Shown here in pieces: positions 35,614-46,520 of a DNA stretch of 64,000 nucleotides. The notes under the pieces were generated by a model that saw only the letters and a program-made list of their open reading frames with translations, was not told the DNA's origin and made no database searches. Numbering within the stretch: the stretch's first letter is position 1; each line of letters begins with the position of its first letter. Made by a program: the position numbers and the translations under genes. The stretch covers positions 62,001-126,000 of the forward strand of contig NZ_NNRK01000011.1 of NCBI RefSeq assembly GCF_002252475.1. The letters are read 5' to 3'. Origin of the DNA: Brucella rhizosphaerae (GTDB taxonomy: Bacteria > Pseudomonadota > Alphaproteobacteria > Rhizobiales > Rhizobiaceae).

Positions 35614-35640
35614 TGGCCCTTCCGGAACGGGGAAGGGCCA
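35614..35640 (-). other. Intercistronic hairpin after the binding-protein gene
   Basis: TGGCCCTTCC (35614-35623) and GGAAGGGCCA (35631-35640) make a perfect 10-bp GC-rich stem with a seven-base loop, in the 62-base gap between the binding-protein gene and the oxidase genes. No U-run follows on the minus strand, so transcripts should continue. Such hairpins often protect upstream mRNA, giving more binding protein than enzyme. Confidence 0.55.
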
Positions 35641-35650
35641 GATTGTAAAA

Positions 35651-37289
<1,639 letters not shown>

Positions 37290-37293
<4 letters not shown>

Positions 37294-38009
37294 GCTTTTG
37301 CTCCTGCCGCGCGTAACGATTGCGGCTGACGTTGCGCGGCGGAAAGGCGGTATTCCATCAGCTTGAAAAGGCGACTGACGATAAAATTGAGCAGGAGATA
37401 AATGGCGCCAGCGGCAATAAACACTTCGACAGGCCGATAGGTGGACGAGATGAGTTTTGCTGCCAATCCTGTCACTTCCATCATCGTAATGGTTGAGGCA
37501 AGCGCCGTTGATTTGACCATCAGAATGATTTCGTTGGAATAAGCAGGGAGCATCTGCCGCAATGCCTGAGGTGCAACAACGCGCCGGATCAGCGTGAAAC
37601 CATGCATTCCATAAGCACGCGCCGCCTCAACCTGCCCCGCCGCAACGGACAGAACACCACCACGGATGATCTCGGCACTGTAAGCGGCGGTGTTCAGTGC
37701 GAGCGCAAAGACCGCGCACCAATATGGTTCACGCAGAAATGGCCAGAGGAAGCTTCTGCGCAATTCAGGGAATTGGCTCAGGCCATAATAGATGATGTAA
37801 AGCTGGACGAGGAGCGGCGTGCCACGGAAAACAAAGATGTAGAAGCGCGCTATGATGTCGGGCAAGAACCAACCTGAAAGGCGCATGGCAGCAAGCGCTG
37901 TTGCCAGAATTGCTCCTGTGAGAACAGATAGGCCTGTGAGCTGTAAGGTCAGTGGTATTCCGCTGCATAGGCTCAGAAATGCGTCATATATGAACAAGAA
38001 ATCGATCAC
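37290..38009 (-). CDS. Amino-acid/opine ABC transporter permease (OccM/HisM-like)
   Basis: A 239-residue inner-membrane permease with about five helices and the HisMQ-type cytoplasmic loop EAARAYGMHGFTLIRRVVAPQALRQ (EAA motif). GTG 38009, one base after the previous stop, gives the normal family length and start (IDFLFIYDAFLSLCSGI). A longer frame to 38078 would overlap the neighbouring gene by 68 bases and adds a polar tail. Confidence 0.9.
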
Positions 38010-38010
38010 G

Positions 38011-38736
38011 TCATACCGCCCTTCTGATGCCGCGCATCGCGCGTTTTTCAGCCAGCCGGAAAACATGCCCTGAGACAAAGCTGATCAGCAGATAGAAAAC
38101 GGCGGCGGTCAGGAAAAAGGTAAAAGGCTGGCGGGTTGAACCGGCTCCGATCTGCGCCTGACGCATGAGTTCAATCAGTCCTACGACCGAAATGAGTGCG
38201 GATTCTTTGAGCACCAGTTGCCAGACATTACCAACGCCTGGAATGGCAAAGCGGGCGGCTTGTGGGAGAATGATGCGCCGAAACATCAGATGTGGGGGCA
38301 TGCCGTAAGCTCGTGCAGCCTCAAGTTCCCCTTTCGACAAGGCTAAAACTGCGCCACGGTAGACCTCGGCCTGATACGCGCCTGAAACCACACCGATCGC
38401 AAGCGCTCCAATCAGGAAAACGGGGGCGCTGACAAAGCCCGTTGCCCCAAACATGGCCGAAAGCTTGCTCAGTACGGCACTGCTGCCAAAATAGAACAGA
38501 TATATGATGAGGAGATCCGGAATGCCGCGAAGCAATGTGGTGTAGCCATCCGAAAGCCCACGCAGGACCCGCAAAGACGAGAAGGACGCGGCGGCCGCCA
38601 GACAGCCAAACACTGAACCGATAGCAAAACCACTCAACGCGACGGTGACTGTCACAAGCGTGGCTTTGAGCATGTCTTTGCCCCAGCCGCCATCTGTGAA
38701 TCCCATCAGATCAAGATATGCGTTGACCGCACTCAC
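38011..38736 (-). CDS. Amino-acid/opine ABC transporter permease (OccQ/HisQ-like)
   Basis: A 241-residue permease, first gene of the operon. TTLLRGIPDLLIIYLFYFG and the EAA loop ELEAARAYGMPPHLMFRRII are classic HisQ family sequence. GTG 38736 is preceded by AAGGGA at workable spacing; TTG 38772 is longer but has no ribosome-binding site. With its partner it forms the heterodimeric channel of the importer. Transcription is divergent from the LysR gene at 38871. Confidence 0.9.
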   Translation of the reverse strand: MSAVNAYLDLMGFTDGGWGKDMLKATLVTVTVALSGFAIGSVFGCLAAAASFSSLRVLRGLSDGYTTLLRGIPDLLIIYLFYFGSSAVLSKLSAMFGATGFVSAPVFLIGALAIGVVSGAYQAEVYRGAVLALSKGELEAARAYGMPPHLMFRRIILPQAARFAIPGVGNVWQLVLKESALISVVGLIELMRQAQIGAGSTRQPFTFFLTAAVFYLLISFVSGHVFRLAEKRAMRGIRRAV

Positions 38737-38799
38737 CAGACTGTTCCCTTCCGTGCTTTTTGCTGAAACCAATCAGCGCACAGCTTATTTTTCTTAGGG

Positions 38800-38862
38800 T
38801 TTGACAGTCTGCTTCAATACAGTCAAATTCGAAAAACAGGGTCGAGAATAACTAAATGTTAT
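38800..38862. promoter_or_regulatory. LysR operator region: T-N11-A box and TTTGAC/GTCAAA inverted repeat
   Basis: ATAAC-TAAAT-GTTAT at 38848-38862 is a perfect T-N11-A LysR box, just before the GAGGA ribosome-binding site of the LysR gene. A second symmetric site, TTTGAC (38800-38805) and GTCAAA (38822-38827), lies toward the operon and includes a TTGACA at 38801-38806 that may be a -35 element. The layout fits autorepression plus activation of the divergent transport/oxidase operon. Confidence 0.55.
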
Positions 38863-38870
38863 GAGGAACG

Positions 38871-39773
38871 ATGAACCTACGTCAGGTTGAAGCATTTCGG
38901 ACTGTTATGTTGACAGGGAAGATGACTGCGGCTGCGGAACTTATGGCGATTACCCAACCAGCAGTCAGTCGGCTCATTCGTGATTTTGAATTCTCTACGA
39001 AACTCAAACTGTTTGACAGGCGGGGCAACCAACTCACGCCGACCCAGGAAGCCCTTACCCTGATGCAGGAAGTCGAGCGTGCCTTCATAGGTCTCTCGCG
39101 CATCAAAGCGTTTGCGGAAGAAGTGCGTCGTCAGAATGCTGGTATGTTGCGTATCGCGGCGATGCCAGCGCTCGCTAATGGGATTATGCCTCGCTTCCTC
39201 GCGCATTTTCTGCGAGATCATCCAAATATCCACGCGTCTTTAAATGGTATCTCATCGTCGCAGGTGATTGAAGCTGTGGCGTCGGGCAGTGTCGATATAG
39301 GTTTTGCGGATGGTCCTTTAGATCGACCGGGTTTCATAATCGAAACCCGTCCGGTCGCAGCTGTTGTCGCTATCCCGGAGGGGCACAGGCTCACAAATAT
39401 TGATCAGGTTACGCCATCAGACCTTGTGAATGAGCGGATGATTACGCTGGAGCCCGGCACAGTCTTCGCCATGCGCGTTGAAGTGGCTTTGGCGGATATT
39501 GCGCGCTCTTCAACGATTGAAACGCGCCTTTCTCACACGGCTTTGACACTGGTTTCTGAAGGTGTTGGCATTGCTATCATTGATCCGTCATCCGCGACCG
39601 AGTTTCGTGGACGTGGTGTGATAATCAAGCCATTCAGCATGTTTCTGGATGCGGGTTTTCTTGCAATACAGCGTGGCAGTGGCGCCCCTAACGAGCTTGC
39701 GCGTCGCTACATTGAAGAGTTCTGGATCTATCATGCCGCTCTTTTAGAGAACCAATCTAATCCTTCATACTGA
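38871..39773 (+). CDS. LysR family regulator (OccR/NocR-like)
   Basis: A 300-residue regulator. The winged helix spans [20 protein letters not shown] and [19 protein letters not shown], and the co-inducer domain follows from about residue 90 ([17 protein letters not shown]). The opening NLRQVEAFR is typical of the OccR/NocR/ArgP branch, which responds to opines or basic amino acids. It is divergent from the OccQMPT-like operon and is probably its ligand-dependent activator. Confidence 0.87.
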   Translation: MNLRQVEAFRTVMLTGKMTAAAELMAITQPAVSRLIRDFEFSTKLKLFDRRGNQLTPTQEALTLMQEVERAFIGLSRIKAFAEEVRRQNAGMLRIAAMPALANGIMPRFLAHFLRDHPNIHASLNGISSSQVIEAVASGSVDIGFADGPLDRPGFIIETRPVAAVVAIPEGHRLTNIDQVTPSDLVNERMITLEPGTVFAMRVEVALADIARSSTIETRLSHTALTLVSEGVGIAIIDPSSATEFRGRGVIIKPFSMFLDAGFLAIQRGSGAPNELARRYIEEFWIYHAALLENQSNPSY

Positions 39774-39797
39774 GAGTGAAATATAAGGTATTTCCAG

Positions 39798-40706
39798 ATG
39801 GCAACGAACAGGAATGATCTTTCCGACCTCTCAGTTTTCCTTCTGATTGTTCGATATCGGAGCTTCCGTAAAGCTGCAGATCAACTGGATTTATCTGTGT
39901 CTGCTCTCAGCCATCGAATGAAGGCGCTTGAAACGCGTCTTGGAGTTCGTTTGCTTAATCGAACCAGCCGAAGTGTCGCTCCGACTGCGGCAGGTGCGGC
40001 GCTGGCCGACAAAGTTGCCGCCGGCCTTGATATCATAAACGGTGGTATTGAGGAATTGCAGGGACAATTCAACGGTATAGCCGGAAGTGTGCGTATCAAT
40101 GTGCTTAAGGACGCGGTTCCATTGTTGCTTCAAGCTGTGCTGCCAGTTTTCCGCGAGCGTTATCCAAATATCGAGTTGGAAATCGCGGCTGATGACAACT
40201 TTCTTGATGTCACTGCGGAGGGTTTTGATGCCGGGCTCAGATATGCAGGTTCTATTCCCGAGGACATGATTGCGGTGGCTATCAGTGAACCGCTGAATTG
40301 GGTTGCAGTCGCTTCGCCCGCGTATTTAACGCGTGCTGGACATCCCAAACATCCAGCTGACCTGATGAGCCATAACTGTATCAGAATAAGGACAGGACGC
40401 GGTCAGCTTTTCCATTGGGAGTTTGATCGCGGGGATGAGCATTTGCAAATTGATGTTCCCGGCTCACTGATTTCCGGGTCGACAGATGTTTCGATGGCCG
40501 CTGCCCTATCCGGTACCGGTATTGCTTACTGTCTGGAGAAACTGGCGGAGCCGTATGTGAAAGCCGGGCAATTGCAAATTATTCTCCCGGAATGGGCGTC
40601 TCTCGGACCTCCGCTGGCATTCTACTATTCAAGTCGCCGTCAATTGCCTTATGGCCTTCAGATGCTGATCAAAACGATCCGGGAATTACGCCCCATTGAT
40701 CGTTGA
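39798..40706 (+). CDS. LysR family regulator (AaeR/PgrR-type)
   Basis: A 302-residue LysR protein: DLSVFLLIVRYRSFRKAADQ and LDLSVSALSHRMKALETRLG form the helix-turn-helix, RTSRSVAPTAAGAAL the linker, and VRINVLKDAVPLLLQAVLP begins the effector domain. It lies 24 bases after the first LysR gene on the same strand and 113 bases before the aldo/keto reductase, so it may regulate the latter. Ligand unknown. Confidence 0.87.
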   Translation: MATNRNDLSDLSVFLLIVRYRSFRKAADQLDLSVSALSHRMKALETRLGVRLLNRTSRSVAPTAAGAALADKVAAGLDIINGGIEELQGQFNGIAGSVRINVLKDAVPLLLQAVLPVFRERYPNIELEIAADDNFLDVTAEGFDAGLRYAGSIPEDMIAVAISEPLNWVAVASPAYLTRAGHPKHPADLMSHNCIRIRTGRGQLFHWEFDRGDEHLQIDVPGSLISGSTDVSMAAALSGTGIAYCLEKLAEPYVKAGQLQIILPEWASLGPPLAFYYSSRRQLPYGLQMLIKTIRELRPIDR

Positions 40707-40724
40707 GCTGTTCTAAATGATCCA

Positions 40725-40748
40725 TTGAATTGAAGCCAATTGATTCAA
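40725..40748. promoter_or_regulatory. Inverted repeat TTGAAT-N12-ATTCAA upstream of the aldo/keto reductase
   Basis: TTGAAT (40725-40730) and ATTCAA (40743-40748) are perfect reverse complements with a 12-base spacer in the only gap between the LysR gene and the reductase. It could be the site for that LysR protein. Chance is possible given the short arms. Confidence 0.35.
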
Positions 40749-40819
40749 CTATCAACAACCCGTACTTATGGTCACGGAAGACGGGCAGGTAAGCCCATAT
40801 GAATTCCTATGGAGACGAC

Positions 40820-41845
40820 ATGTATATTCCAAATGCCGACCGATATGAAGGTGTCGACTATCGCCGCACGGGCCGTTCGGGCCTGAAGTTACCACCGATC
40901 TCACTTGGTCTGTGGCAAAATTTCGGTGGTGCCGATGTGTTTGAAACTGGTCGCGCCATCATTCGCAAGGCATTTGATCGCGGTGTAACGCATTTTGACC
41001 TCGCCAATAATTATGGCCCTCCTTATGGATCAGCAGAAGAGAACTTCGGCACAGTGCTGAAGAAAGATTTCCGCGATCACCGCGACGAGCTGGTTATTTC
41101 GACGAAAGCTGGTTGGGACATGTGGTCCGGGCCTTATGGCCTGGGTGGTTCGCGCAAACATGTGCTGGCTTCTCTTGATCAGAGCCTTCAGCGCATGGGG
41201 CTGGATTACGTCGATGTCTTCTATTCGCACCGCCCAACCAACGATGTGCCACTTGAAGAAACCGTCAGTGCACTTGTCCAGATGGTTCGTCAGGGCAAAG
41301 CGCTTTACATTGGCGTTTCCTCTTATAATCCGCAACGCACCCGCGAGACTGAAGCTCTCCTGAGAGCCGAGGGCATTCCGCTGTTGATCCATCAACCGTC
41401 CTATTCGATGCTCAATCGCTGGATTGAGGACGAACTTCTGGGAACGCTGGATGCAATAGGTACGGGTTGTATAGCATTCTCACCGTTGGCGCAGGGTCTT
41501 CTGACTTCGAAATATCTCGGTGGCGTGCCAAATGATGCGCGTGTAGCCAGAGGCGGTTCTTTCAACGAGCGACTGCTCAGCGAAGATAACCTTGCTCGCG
41601 TTCGTGCGCTGGATGCGATTGCAAAGAAGCGTGGGCAGTCATTGGCACAGATGGCGATCGCCTGGGTCTTGCGTGATCCTCGTGTGACGTCAGCACTCAT
41701 CGGTGCACGCACAGTTGAGCAGCTTGACGATTCTCTGGATGCTCTCAAGAACCTGAGCTTCAGCAAAGAAGAACTCAAGGATATCGACACCCATGCAGGC
41801 GAAGGCAGTGTTGACCTCTGGCGCAATGTGATGCAGCAGAATTAA
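40820..41845 (+). CDS. Aldo/keto reductase, YghZ/Gpr-like (L-glyceraldehyde 3-phosphate reductase type)
   Basis: A 341-residue NADPH-dependent reductase. The catalytic tetrad is visible as FDLANNYG (Asp, Tyr), ISTKAG (Lys) and YSHRP (His). The C-terminal YLGG, SALIGARTVEQLDD and the FNERL segment match the YghZ/Kv-beta branch, which reduces methylglyoxal and L-glyceraldehyde 3-phosphate. I chose ATG 40820 because GGAG lies five bases before it and the family begins there; ATG 40799 adds seven residues. A terminator follows at 41902. Confidence 0.88.
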   Translation: MYIPNADRYEGVDYRRTGRSGLKLPPISLGLWQNFGGADVFETGRAIIRKAFDRGVTHFDLANNYGPPYGSAEENFGTVLKKDFRDHRDELVISTKAGWDMWSGPYGLGGSRKHVLASLDQSLQRMGLDYVDVFYSHRPTNDVPLEETVSALVQMVRQGKALYIGVSSYNPQRTRETEALLRAEGIPLLIHQPSYSMLNRWIEDELLGTLDAIGTGCIAFSPLAQGLLTSKYLGGVPNDARVARGGSFNERLLSEDNLARVRALDAIAKKRGQSLAQMAIAWVLRDPRVTSALIGARTVEQLDDSLDALKNLSFSKEELKDIDTHAGEGSVDLWRNVMQQN

Positions 41846-41901
41846 AGATCATCCCGAAAAAGCGCCGGTCCGGTTGAACTGGATCGGTGCTCTGCTTTCT
41901 T

Positions 41902-41932
41902 GCCTCCTTGATCAGATCAAAGAGGCATTTTT
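41902..41932 (+). terminator. Rho-independent terminator of the aldo/keto reductase gene
   Basis: A stem of five plus five pairs with one mismatch (41902-41912 with 41916-41926: GCCTC-TTGAT and ATCAA-GAGGC) and a three-base loop is followed by ATTTTT. It lies directly beyond the 3' end of the converging cfa gene. Confidence 0.75.
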
Positions 41933-43212
41933 CAGTGCTTGCCGAAGTCGGTGTAGATATCGGCGCGTGTTTGCGGCACCGCCGAAATGCCACGTCTGCG
42001 CTTGGATGCGAGAGTCTGATTGATCTGAACGGTCCCACGTTCAAACGCAAGTGCACAACCTGCAAGATAAAGCACCCAAAGACGTGCCTTTGGATAGCCA
42101 ATTTCCTCGATAGCCTTGTCGAAATTTGCGTAGAGCCGCTCACACCATAACCGACATGTGCGGCCATAGTGCTCGCGCAGGTTTTCCACGTCATGAACTT
42201 CAAAGCCGTGGCCTTCGAGATTTTCCACGGTCATGCCAAGATGATCCAGTTCTCCGCCTGGAAAAATATACTTCACCAAGGCAAGATGTTCCGCGCTTTT
42301 GCGGTTGAAAGCCTTCTTGTTCTTTTTCATGCGACGGGTGATTGCGTGATGCATGTAAAGGCCGCCCGGACGCAAAAGCCGGTTCACAGCACTGAAATAA
42401 CTGTCGTAATTTTCAATGCCAACATGTTCGAACATACCCACAGACGATATCTTATCAAACTGACCGTCCAGCTCAGCGTAGGATTTAATATGAATTGTGA
42501 TCTTATCTTCAAGACCCGCTGCCTTGATCCGCTCTCGCGCAAGCGCGGTCTGCGCTTCGGACAGTGAAACGCCCGTGCCGGTGATGCCAAAGTTCTTTGC
42601 AGCATAGATCAGCAGCGCTCCCCAGCCGCATCCGATATCTAAGAGACGATCTCCCGGTTGAAGGCGAAGCTTGCGACAGATCAATTCAAGCTTGTCTTGC
42701 TGGGCCTGATCGATGTCATTTGCCCAGTCTGTGAAATAGCCGCATGTGTAAACCATGCGCTCATCAAGAAACAGTTTGTAGAATTCGTTCGACACATCAT
42801 AGTGGTGCGAAATTGCTTCTTTGTTCGATCCGCTGACAAAGGGAGCCTTGCCATCGACCGCGGCGCGCGCAGCCGACTTGCCTGCGAACACGAGTGCCGG
42901 AAGATCCTTTAATAGCTGCCATTTCGGCAGTTCTTTAAGTCTTTCTTTGAGCTTGCCGTCAATCTTTGCATTTGCGAGATCGAAGATCGTGCCATTTTTA
43001 ATATCGACCCGACCCGATACCCATATATCGATCAATGAATCATAATTTGGCTTGAGGATGAGTTGGCGAACAATCGTCGGATCATTTATGACAAGTGAGG
43101 TACCCTCGAAGTTTCCTATCCGTGTACCATCCCAAAGCTCGACGTTGAACTGTGGACGAAGTGTTTCAATAACTGTCCGTATGATACGCACTGACTTGGT
43201 TTCAGCAGTCAT
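41932..43212 (-). CDS. cfa: Cyclopropane-fatty-acyl-phospholipid synthase
   Basis: A 426-residue SAM-dependent enzyme that adds a methylene bridge to unsaturated acyl chains of membrane phospholipids. The SAM site LLDIGCGWGALLIYAAKNFG lies near 190-210. VGMFEHVG and the downstream KYIFPGGELDHLG, HDVENLREHYGRTCRLW hold the bicarbonate- and substrate-binding residues of the Cfa family, and MVYTCGYFTDW is family sequence. It is a single gene with a GAGGCG ribosome-binding site. Such enzymes help acid and starvation tolerance. Confidence 0.93.
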   Translation of the reverse strand: MTAETKSVRIIRTVIETLRPQFNVELWDGTRIGNFEGTSLVINDPTIVRQLILKPNYDSLIDIWVSGRVDIKNGTIFDLANAKIDGKLKERLKELPKWQLLKDLPALVFAGKSAARAAVDGKAPFVSGSNKEAISHHYDVSNEFYKLFLDERMVYTCGYFTDWANDIDQAQQDKLELICRKLRLQPGDRLLDIGCGWGALLIYAAKNFGITGTGVSLSEAQTALARERIKAAGLEDKITIHIKSYAELDGQFDKISSVGMFEHVGIENYDSYFSAVNRLLRPGGLYMHHAITRRMKKNKKAFNRKSAEHLALVKYIFPGGELDHLGMTVENLEGHGFEVHDVENLREHYGRTCRLWCERLYANFDKAIEEIGYPKARLWVLYLAGCALAFERGTVQINQTLASKRRRGISAVPQTRADIYTDFGKH

Positions 43213-43366
43213 TCAACGCCTCTCAATGGTTCACAGATAAACGCTTGTCAGACGAGCTTAGCCTAATGCGCTTATCGAGTGAATGGCCATAAATTACTAC
43301 GACTTACTCTCAAGGTCTTGTAGCCGCGTTTCGACCAGGAATACGGTCAATTAAACCGAGTCTGGC

Positions 43367-44320
43367 TCAATTTTTCGCGAGCTTAGTCCGTTGGTTTCCT
43401 GTTGTGGCAGCATTCAGCAACGAGGTACCCTCGCCACCAAGCATTGAAATCGGAGTGTGCAATATTTGGTGAATGAAGTTTCGCGCTGATGGCGCGCTCT
43501 CTTCCGCCCGGAAAAGAACGGCAATTTCCGATGTAATTGGCTTTCCGGCAATGGAGCGGAATTCGATATTGGGCAGTCTGACAGCCTTTCTCACAGAACT
43601 TGGAATAACAGATACCCCTGCACCAAGCGAAACCTGTGTGAGAACGGAAAGAAGACTGCCGGGCTTGGCCACAATATCTGGAGGAAAGCGCCCTCGGCGG
43701 GCGACTTCATACGTACCCAGTTCCTGTTCGGGCATTACAAATTTTAATCCTGCGAGTTCGCGCGGTTGCAAGGGTGCATCTTGTTTCGCCTTTGGGTGAC
43801 TGGAACAGAAGGCAACGCAGAATACATCCCTCAACAATATATGTGATCGAAGTGAAGAGGGGTAAGCCATTGGCAGCCGTACAAAGCCCAGGTCGAGCTG
43901 CCCCTCTTCAATGAGTGTTGGCAATTCCTCCATAGGATACTCCCGCGCGCGGATGTCTACACCCGGCCACTGCTGGGTGAATTGAGAGATTTGCTCTTGC
44001 AATACACCAGCATAGGCTGCGGATCCGACATAACCAATCTCGATCCGTCCGATTTCGCCACGTCCTGCTCGTCGTCCTGCGCTTTCTGCTTTTGCATACT
44101 GGTCCAGAACGAGGCGAGCCTCATCGAGAAAGACCTTGCCCGCGGATGTCAACATGACCGAGCGCTTGGTGCGCGTGAATAATCGCACGGAAAGAACGCG
44201 TTCGATTTCCTGGATCTGGACGGTCAGGGTTGGAGCGGCAATGTTCAGGCGCTCAGCTGCGCGGGCAAAATGCAATTCTTCAGCGACAGTAATGAAATAG
44301 CGAAGGTGTCGAAGTTCCAT
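43367..44320 (-). CDS. LysR family regulator (BenM/CatM/HcaR-like)
   Basis: A 317-residue LysR protein opening ELRHLRYFITVAEELHFARAA, the typical start of the CatM/CbbR/HcaR-like branch, with the helix-turn-helix through LNIAAPTLTVQIQEIE and the effector domain from about residue 90. It is divergent from the GlcG-like/exporter pair; the gap holds a T-N11-A inverted repeat only 18 bases from its start, so it probably controls that pair and itself. Confidence 0.87.
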   Translation of the reverse strand: MELRHLRYFITVAEELHFARAAERLNIAAPTLTVQIQEIERVLSVRLFTRTKRSVMLTSAGKVFLDEARLVLDQYAKAESAGRRAGRGEIGRIEIGYVGSAAYAGVLQEQISQFTQQWPGVDIRAREYPMEELPTLIEEGQLDLGFVRLPMAYPSSLRSHILLRDVFCVAFCSSHPKAKQDAPLQPRELAGLKFVMPEQELGTYEVARRGRFPPDIVAKPGSLLSVLTQVSLGAGVSVIPSSVRKAVRLPNIEFRSIAGKPITSEIAVLFRAEESAPSARNFIHQILHTPISMLGGEGTSLLNAATTGNQRTKLAKN

Positions 44321-44337
44321 CTGCAGCTTTCTGGATA

Positions 44338-44354
44338 ATTAGGAAAAACCTAAT
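44338..44354. promoter_or_regulatory. LysR box ATTAGG-N5-CCTAAT
   Basis: ATTAGG and CCTAAT are perfect reverse complements around AAAAA, containing a T-N11-A core (44340-44352). It lies in the 111-base gap between the divergent LysR gene and the GlcG-like gene. Confidence 0.65.
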
Positions 44355-44431
44355 AAACATCGAAAACGACAAGAATGAAACAAATTAAAAATCAGCGTAG
44401 ATGACATCGTAATTTTCAAAGGAGTCCTGAA

Positions 44432-44905
44432 ATGTTATCACGTATTGTTCTGGCTTTCCTCATGAGTGTAAGCATGTCACCGGCCTTTGCAGTTGACCTT
44501 CCAACCAAGCCCTATCTGACACTGGAAGCAGCCCGCACCGTCTTGACTACCGCGCGGGAAAAGGCATCGGCTAATGATTGGCCTTGCGTGATTGCTGTGG
44601 TTGATGCCGAAGGACTTCCGATTGTCATGGAACGAATGGATAATGCTGCGGTTCTCGCAGGTGTGGATCTTGCTCCCGGCAAAGCGCGGACTGCTGCTCT
44701 GTTTCGCCGCGAAAGCGGCGCGCTGGAAGATGCAATCAATGGTCCACGTCCAGCGGCGGTGACGGCGCAGGGCTTTGTCATGATGCGAGGTGGCGTGCCT
44801 ATTATAGTTGATGGCAAAGTTGTGGGTGCTATTGGCGTTTCGGCAGATACGCCAGACCATGACGAACAGATAGCGAAGGCCGGCGTCGCCGCGTTGATAA
44901 AATGA
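44432..44905 (+). CDS. Secreted GlcG/HbpS family protein
   Basis: A 157-residue protein with a signal peptide (about 1-20, ending SPAFA) and one GlcG/HbpS-type domain: LTLEAARTVLTTAREKASAN, IAVVDAEGLPIVMERMDNA and GGVPIIVDGKVVGAIGVSA. Family members bind haem or small organic molecules; secreted forms occur next to catabolic or redox genes. It overlaps the exporter gene by ATGA, so the two probably act together at the envelope. No reaction can be assigned. Confidence 0.85.
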   Translation: MLSRIVLAFLMSVSMSPAFAVDLPTKPYLTLEAARTVLTTAREKASANDWPCVIAVVDAEGLPIVMERMDNAAVLAGVDLAPGKARTAALFRRESGALEDAINGPRPAAVTAQGFVMMRGGVPIIVDGKVVGAIGVSADTPDHDEQIAKAGVAALIK

Positions 44906-46434
44906 CCTTGGACATCGCAGTTGCTCGTCGAAAAGCAAATGTTACCCTGACACTTCTGACCGCCTCAATCGGTTGCGCCATGACGGTGCTGGATACGAAT
45001 GTTGTTGCAATAGTTTTGCCAACAATAGCGCGTGATTTCGGGGCATCCTTCGCAGATGTTGAATGGGTCATCAGCACCTATGTGTTGTGTTTTGCATCAT
45101 TGCTTCTGCCGGCAGGGGCAATCGCCGACCGTTTCGGTCGTCGTTTGGTCTTTCTGATCGGCATAGGAGCATTTGCGCTGTCCTCTTGGTTATGTGGCGT
45201 TGCTCCCACGGCTGCAGCGCTTTATCTTGCACGTGCAGCTCAGGGCATGAGTGCGGCCTTCATGCTCGCGCCCGCACTTGCTATCATCGGGCACACCTTC
45301 CATCTGGAAGAGGAACGAAACCGTGCGTGGGCGATGTGGGGCGCAATTATGGGCCTCACGATGGTCCTGTCACCAATTCTGGGTGGAGTGATCGCTCATA
45401 CTTTGGGATGGCGGTGGGCCTTTTACATCAATGTGCCGATCTGTATCGCTCTGGCACTTGCCGCCCTGCGGCTAATCGAAGAATCGCGAGACGACAACGC
45501 CCGGAGGCTTGATCCTTTTGGATTTGTTTCTTTCTCTGCTGCCATGTTTGGAATTACCTGGGGGCTGATTAATGGTCAGGCCCATGGGTGGTTTTCTGGC
45601 GTTGCACTACTAGGATTTGCTGCAGGTAGCGTTGCGCTAGCTATCTTTGTCTTTGCTGAGACTGTCCAGAAGCGTCCAATGCTGGACTTAAGTCTGTTTC
45701 GTAATCCGCGATTTGTTGGTGGTGTATGGGCGATGTTTGCCTATGCAGCTTGCGCTCAGGTTATGGCTTCCATGCTGCCACTGTTTCTTCAGAACGGCCT
45801 TGGTCGAACGGCTTTGCAAGCTGGGTTTGCAATGTTTCCGTTTGCCGTCGCTATGCTGATTTTCCCCAATGTTGGGCGTCTGCTTAGCAGAAAGTTTGGC
45901 TCGCGAGAGATACTTTCACTGGGTCTTTTGATTGTTGGTTTGGGAAGCCTGCTGACCGCATGGGGTGCGCGGGATGGAATGTGGTCCACTGTTATGTGCG
46001 GTATGCTTGTGCTGGGTAGCGGAGGCGGTCTGCTCAATGGCGAGACACAAAAGGCTATCATGTCAGTGGTTCCCAGAGAAAGAGCAGGCATGGCGTCGGG
46101 CATCAGCACAACATCCCGATTTTCCGGAATACTCTTAGGTTTTGCGGTGCTGAGCGGAATACTCGCAAGTGTCGTACGGCGCGCGCTCACTCATACCAAC
46201 TGTTCAGATCCAACTTGCACGCCTGCTTTCGCTGAGGCCATTGTCGCAGGCGATTTACCGACAGCACTTGCTGGAATTGGTCCTTCTGCACGTGAAGCAG
46301 CAACTGCGATTGCAATGAAGGGATACTCAACCGGGTTTTCAGCGGCCCTTACATTTTCGGCCATCATGGCTATTGCGTCTGCGCTGCTGGTTTACGTCCT
46401 TATGCGCCGTGGAAAGCCGTTGCCGAAGGCTTAG
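44902..46434 (+). CDS. DHA2 family MFS drug/metabolite exporter (EmrB/QacA type)
   Basis: A 510-residue transporter with about 14 membrane helices. CAMTVLDTNVVAIVLPTIARDF is the DHA2 motif in helix 1, GAIADRFGRR the MFS motif A, and LGGVIAHTLGWRWAFYINVP the antiporter motif C region. It should export toxic organic compounds with proton antiport. It is translationally coupled to the GlcG-like gene and probably controlled by the divergent LysR protein. Confidence 0.9.
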   Translation: MTLDIAVARRKANVTLTLLTASIGCAMTVLDTNVVAIVLPTIARDFGASFADVEWVISTYVLCFASLLLPAGAIADRFGRRLVFLIGIGAFALSSWLCGVAPTAAALYLARAAQGMSAAFMLAPALAIIGHTFHLEEERNRAWAMWGAIMGLTMVLSPILGGVIAHTLGWRWAFYINVPICIALALAALRLIEESRDDNARRLDPFGFVSFSAAMFGITWGLINGQAHGWFSGVALLGFAAGSVALAIFVFAETVQKRPMLDLSLFRNPRFVGGVWAMFAYAACAQVMASMLPLFLQNGLGRTALQAGFAMFPFAVAMLIFPNVGRLLSRKFGSREILSLGLLIVGLGSLLTAWGARDGMWSTVMCGMLVLGSGGGLLNGETQKAIMSVVPRERAGMASGISTTSRFSGILLGFAVLSGILASVVRRALTHTNCSDPTCTPAFAEAIVAGDLPTALAGIGPSAREAATAIAMKGYSTGFSAALTFSAIMAIASALLVYVLMRRGKPLPKA

Positions 46435-46455
46435 ATGGGAGCAGTTGCGCCGGGA

Positions 46456-46486
46456 TTTGACGCTTCGTTTGATTGAAGCGTTCAAA
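46456..46486. terminator. Hairpin after the exporter gene
   Basis: ACGCTTC (46460-46466) pairs with GAAGCGT (46475-46481), and flanking TTTGA/TCAAA extends the stem past a one-base bulge. No U-run follows, so termination would be weak; it is the first of two stem-loops between the converging exporter and nhaA genes. Confidence 0.4.
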
Positions 46487-46520
46487 CGGTCCTCCGTGAC
46501 GAAAATTTGTCAATAAATCC

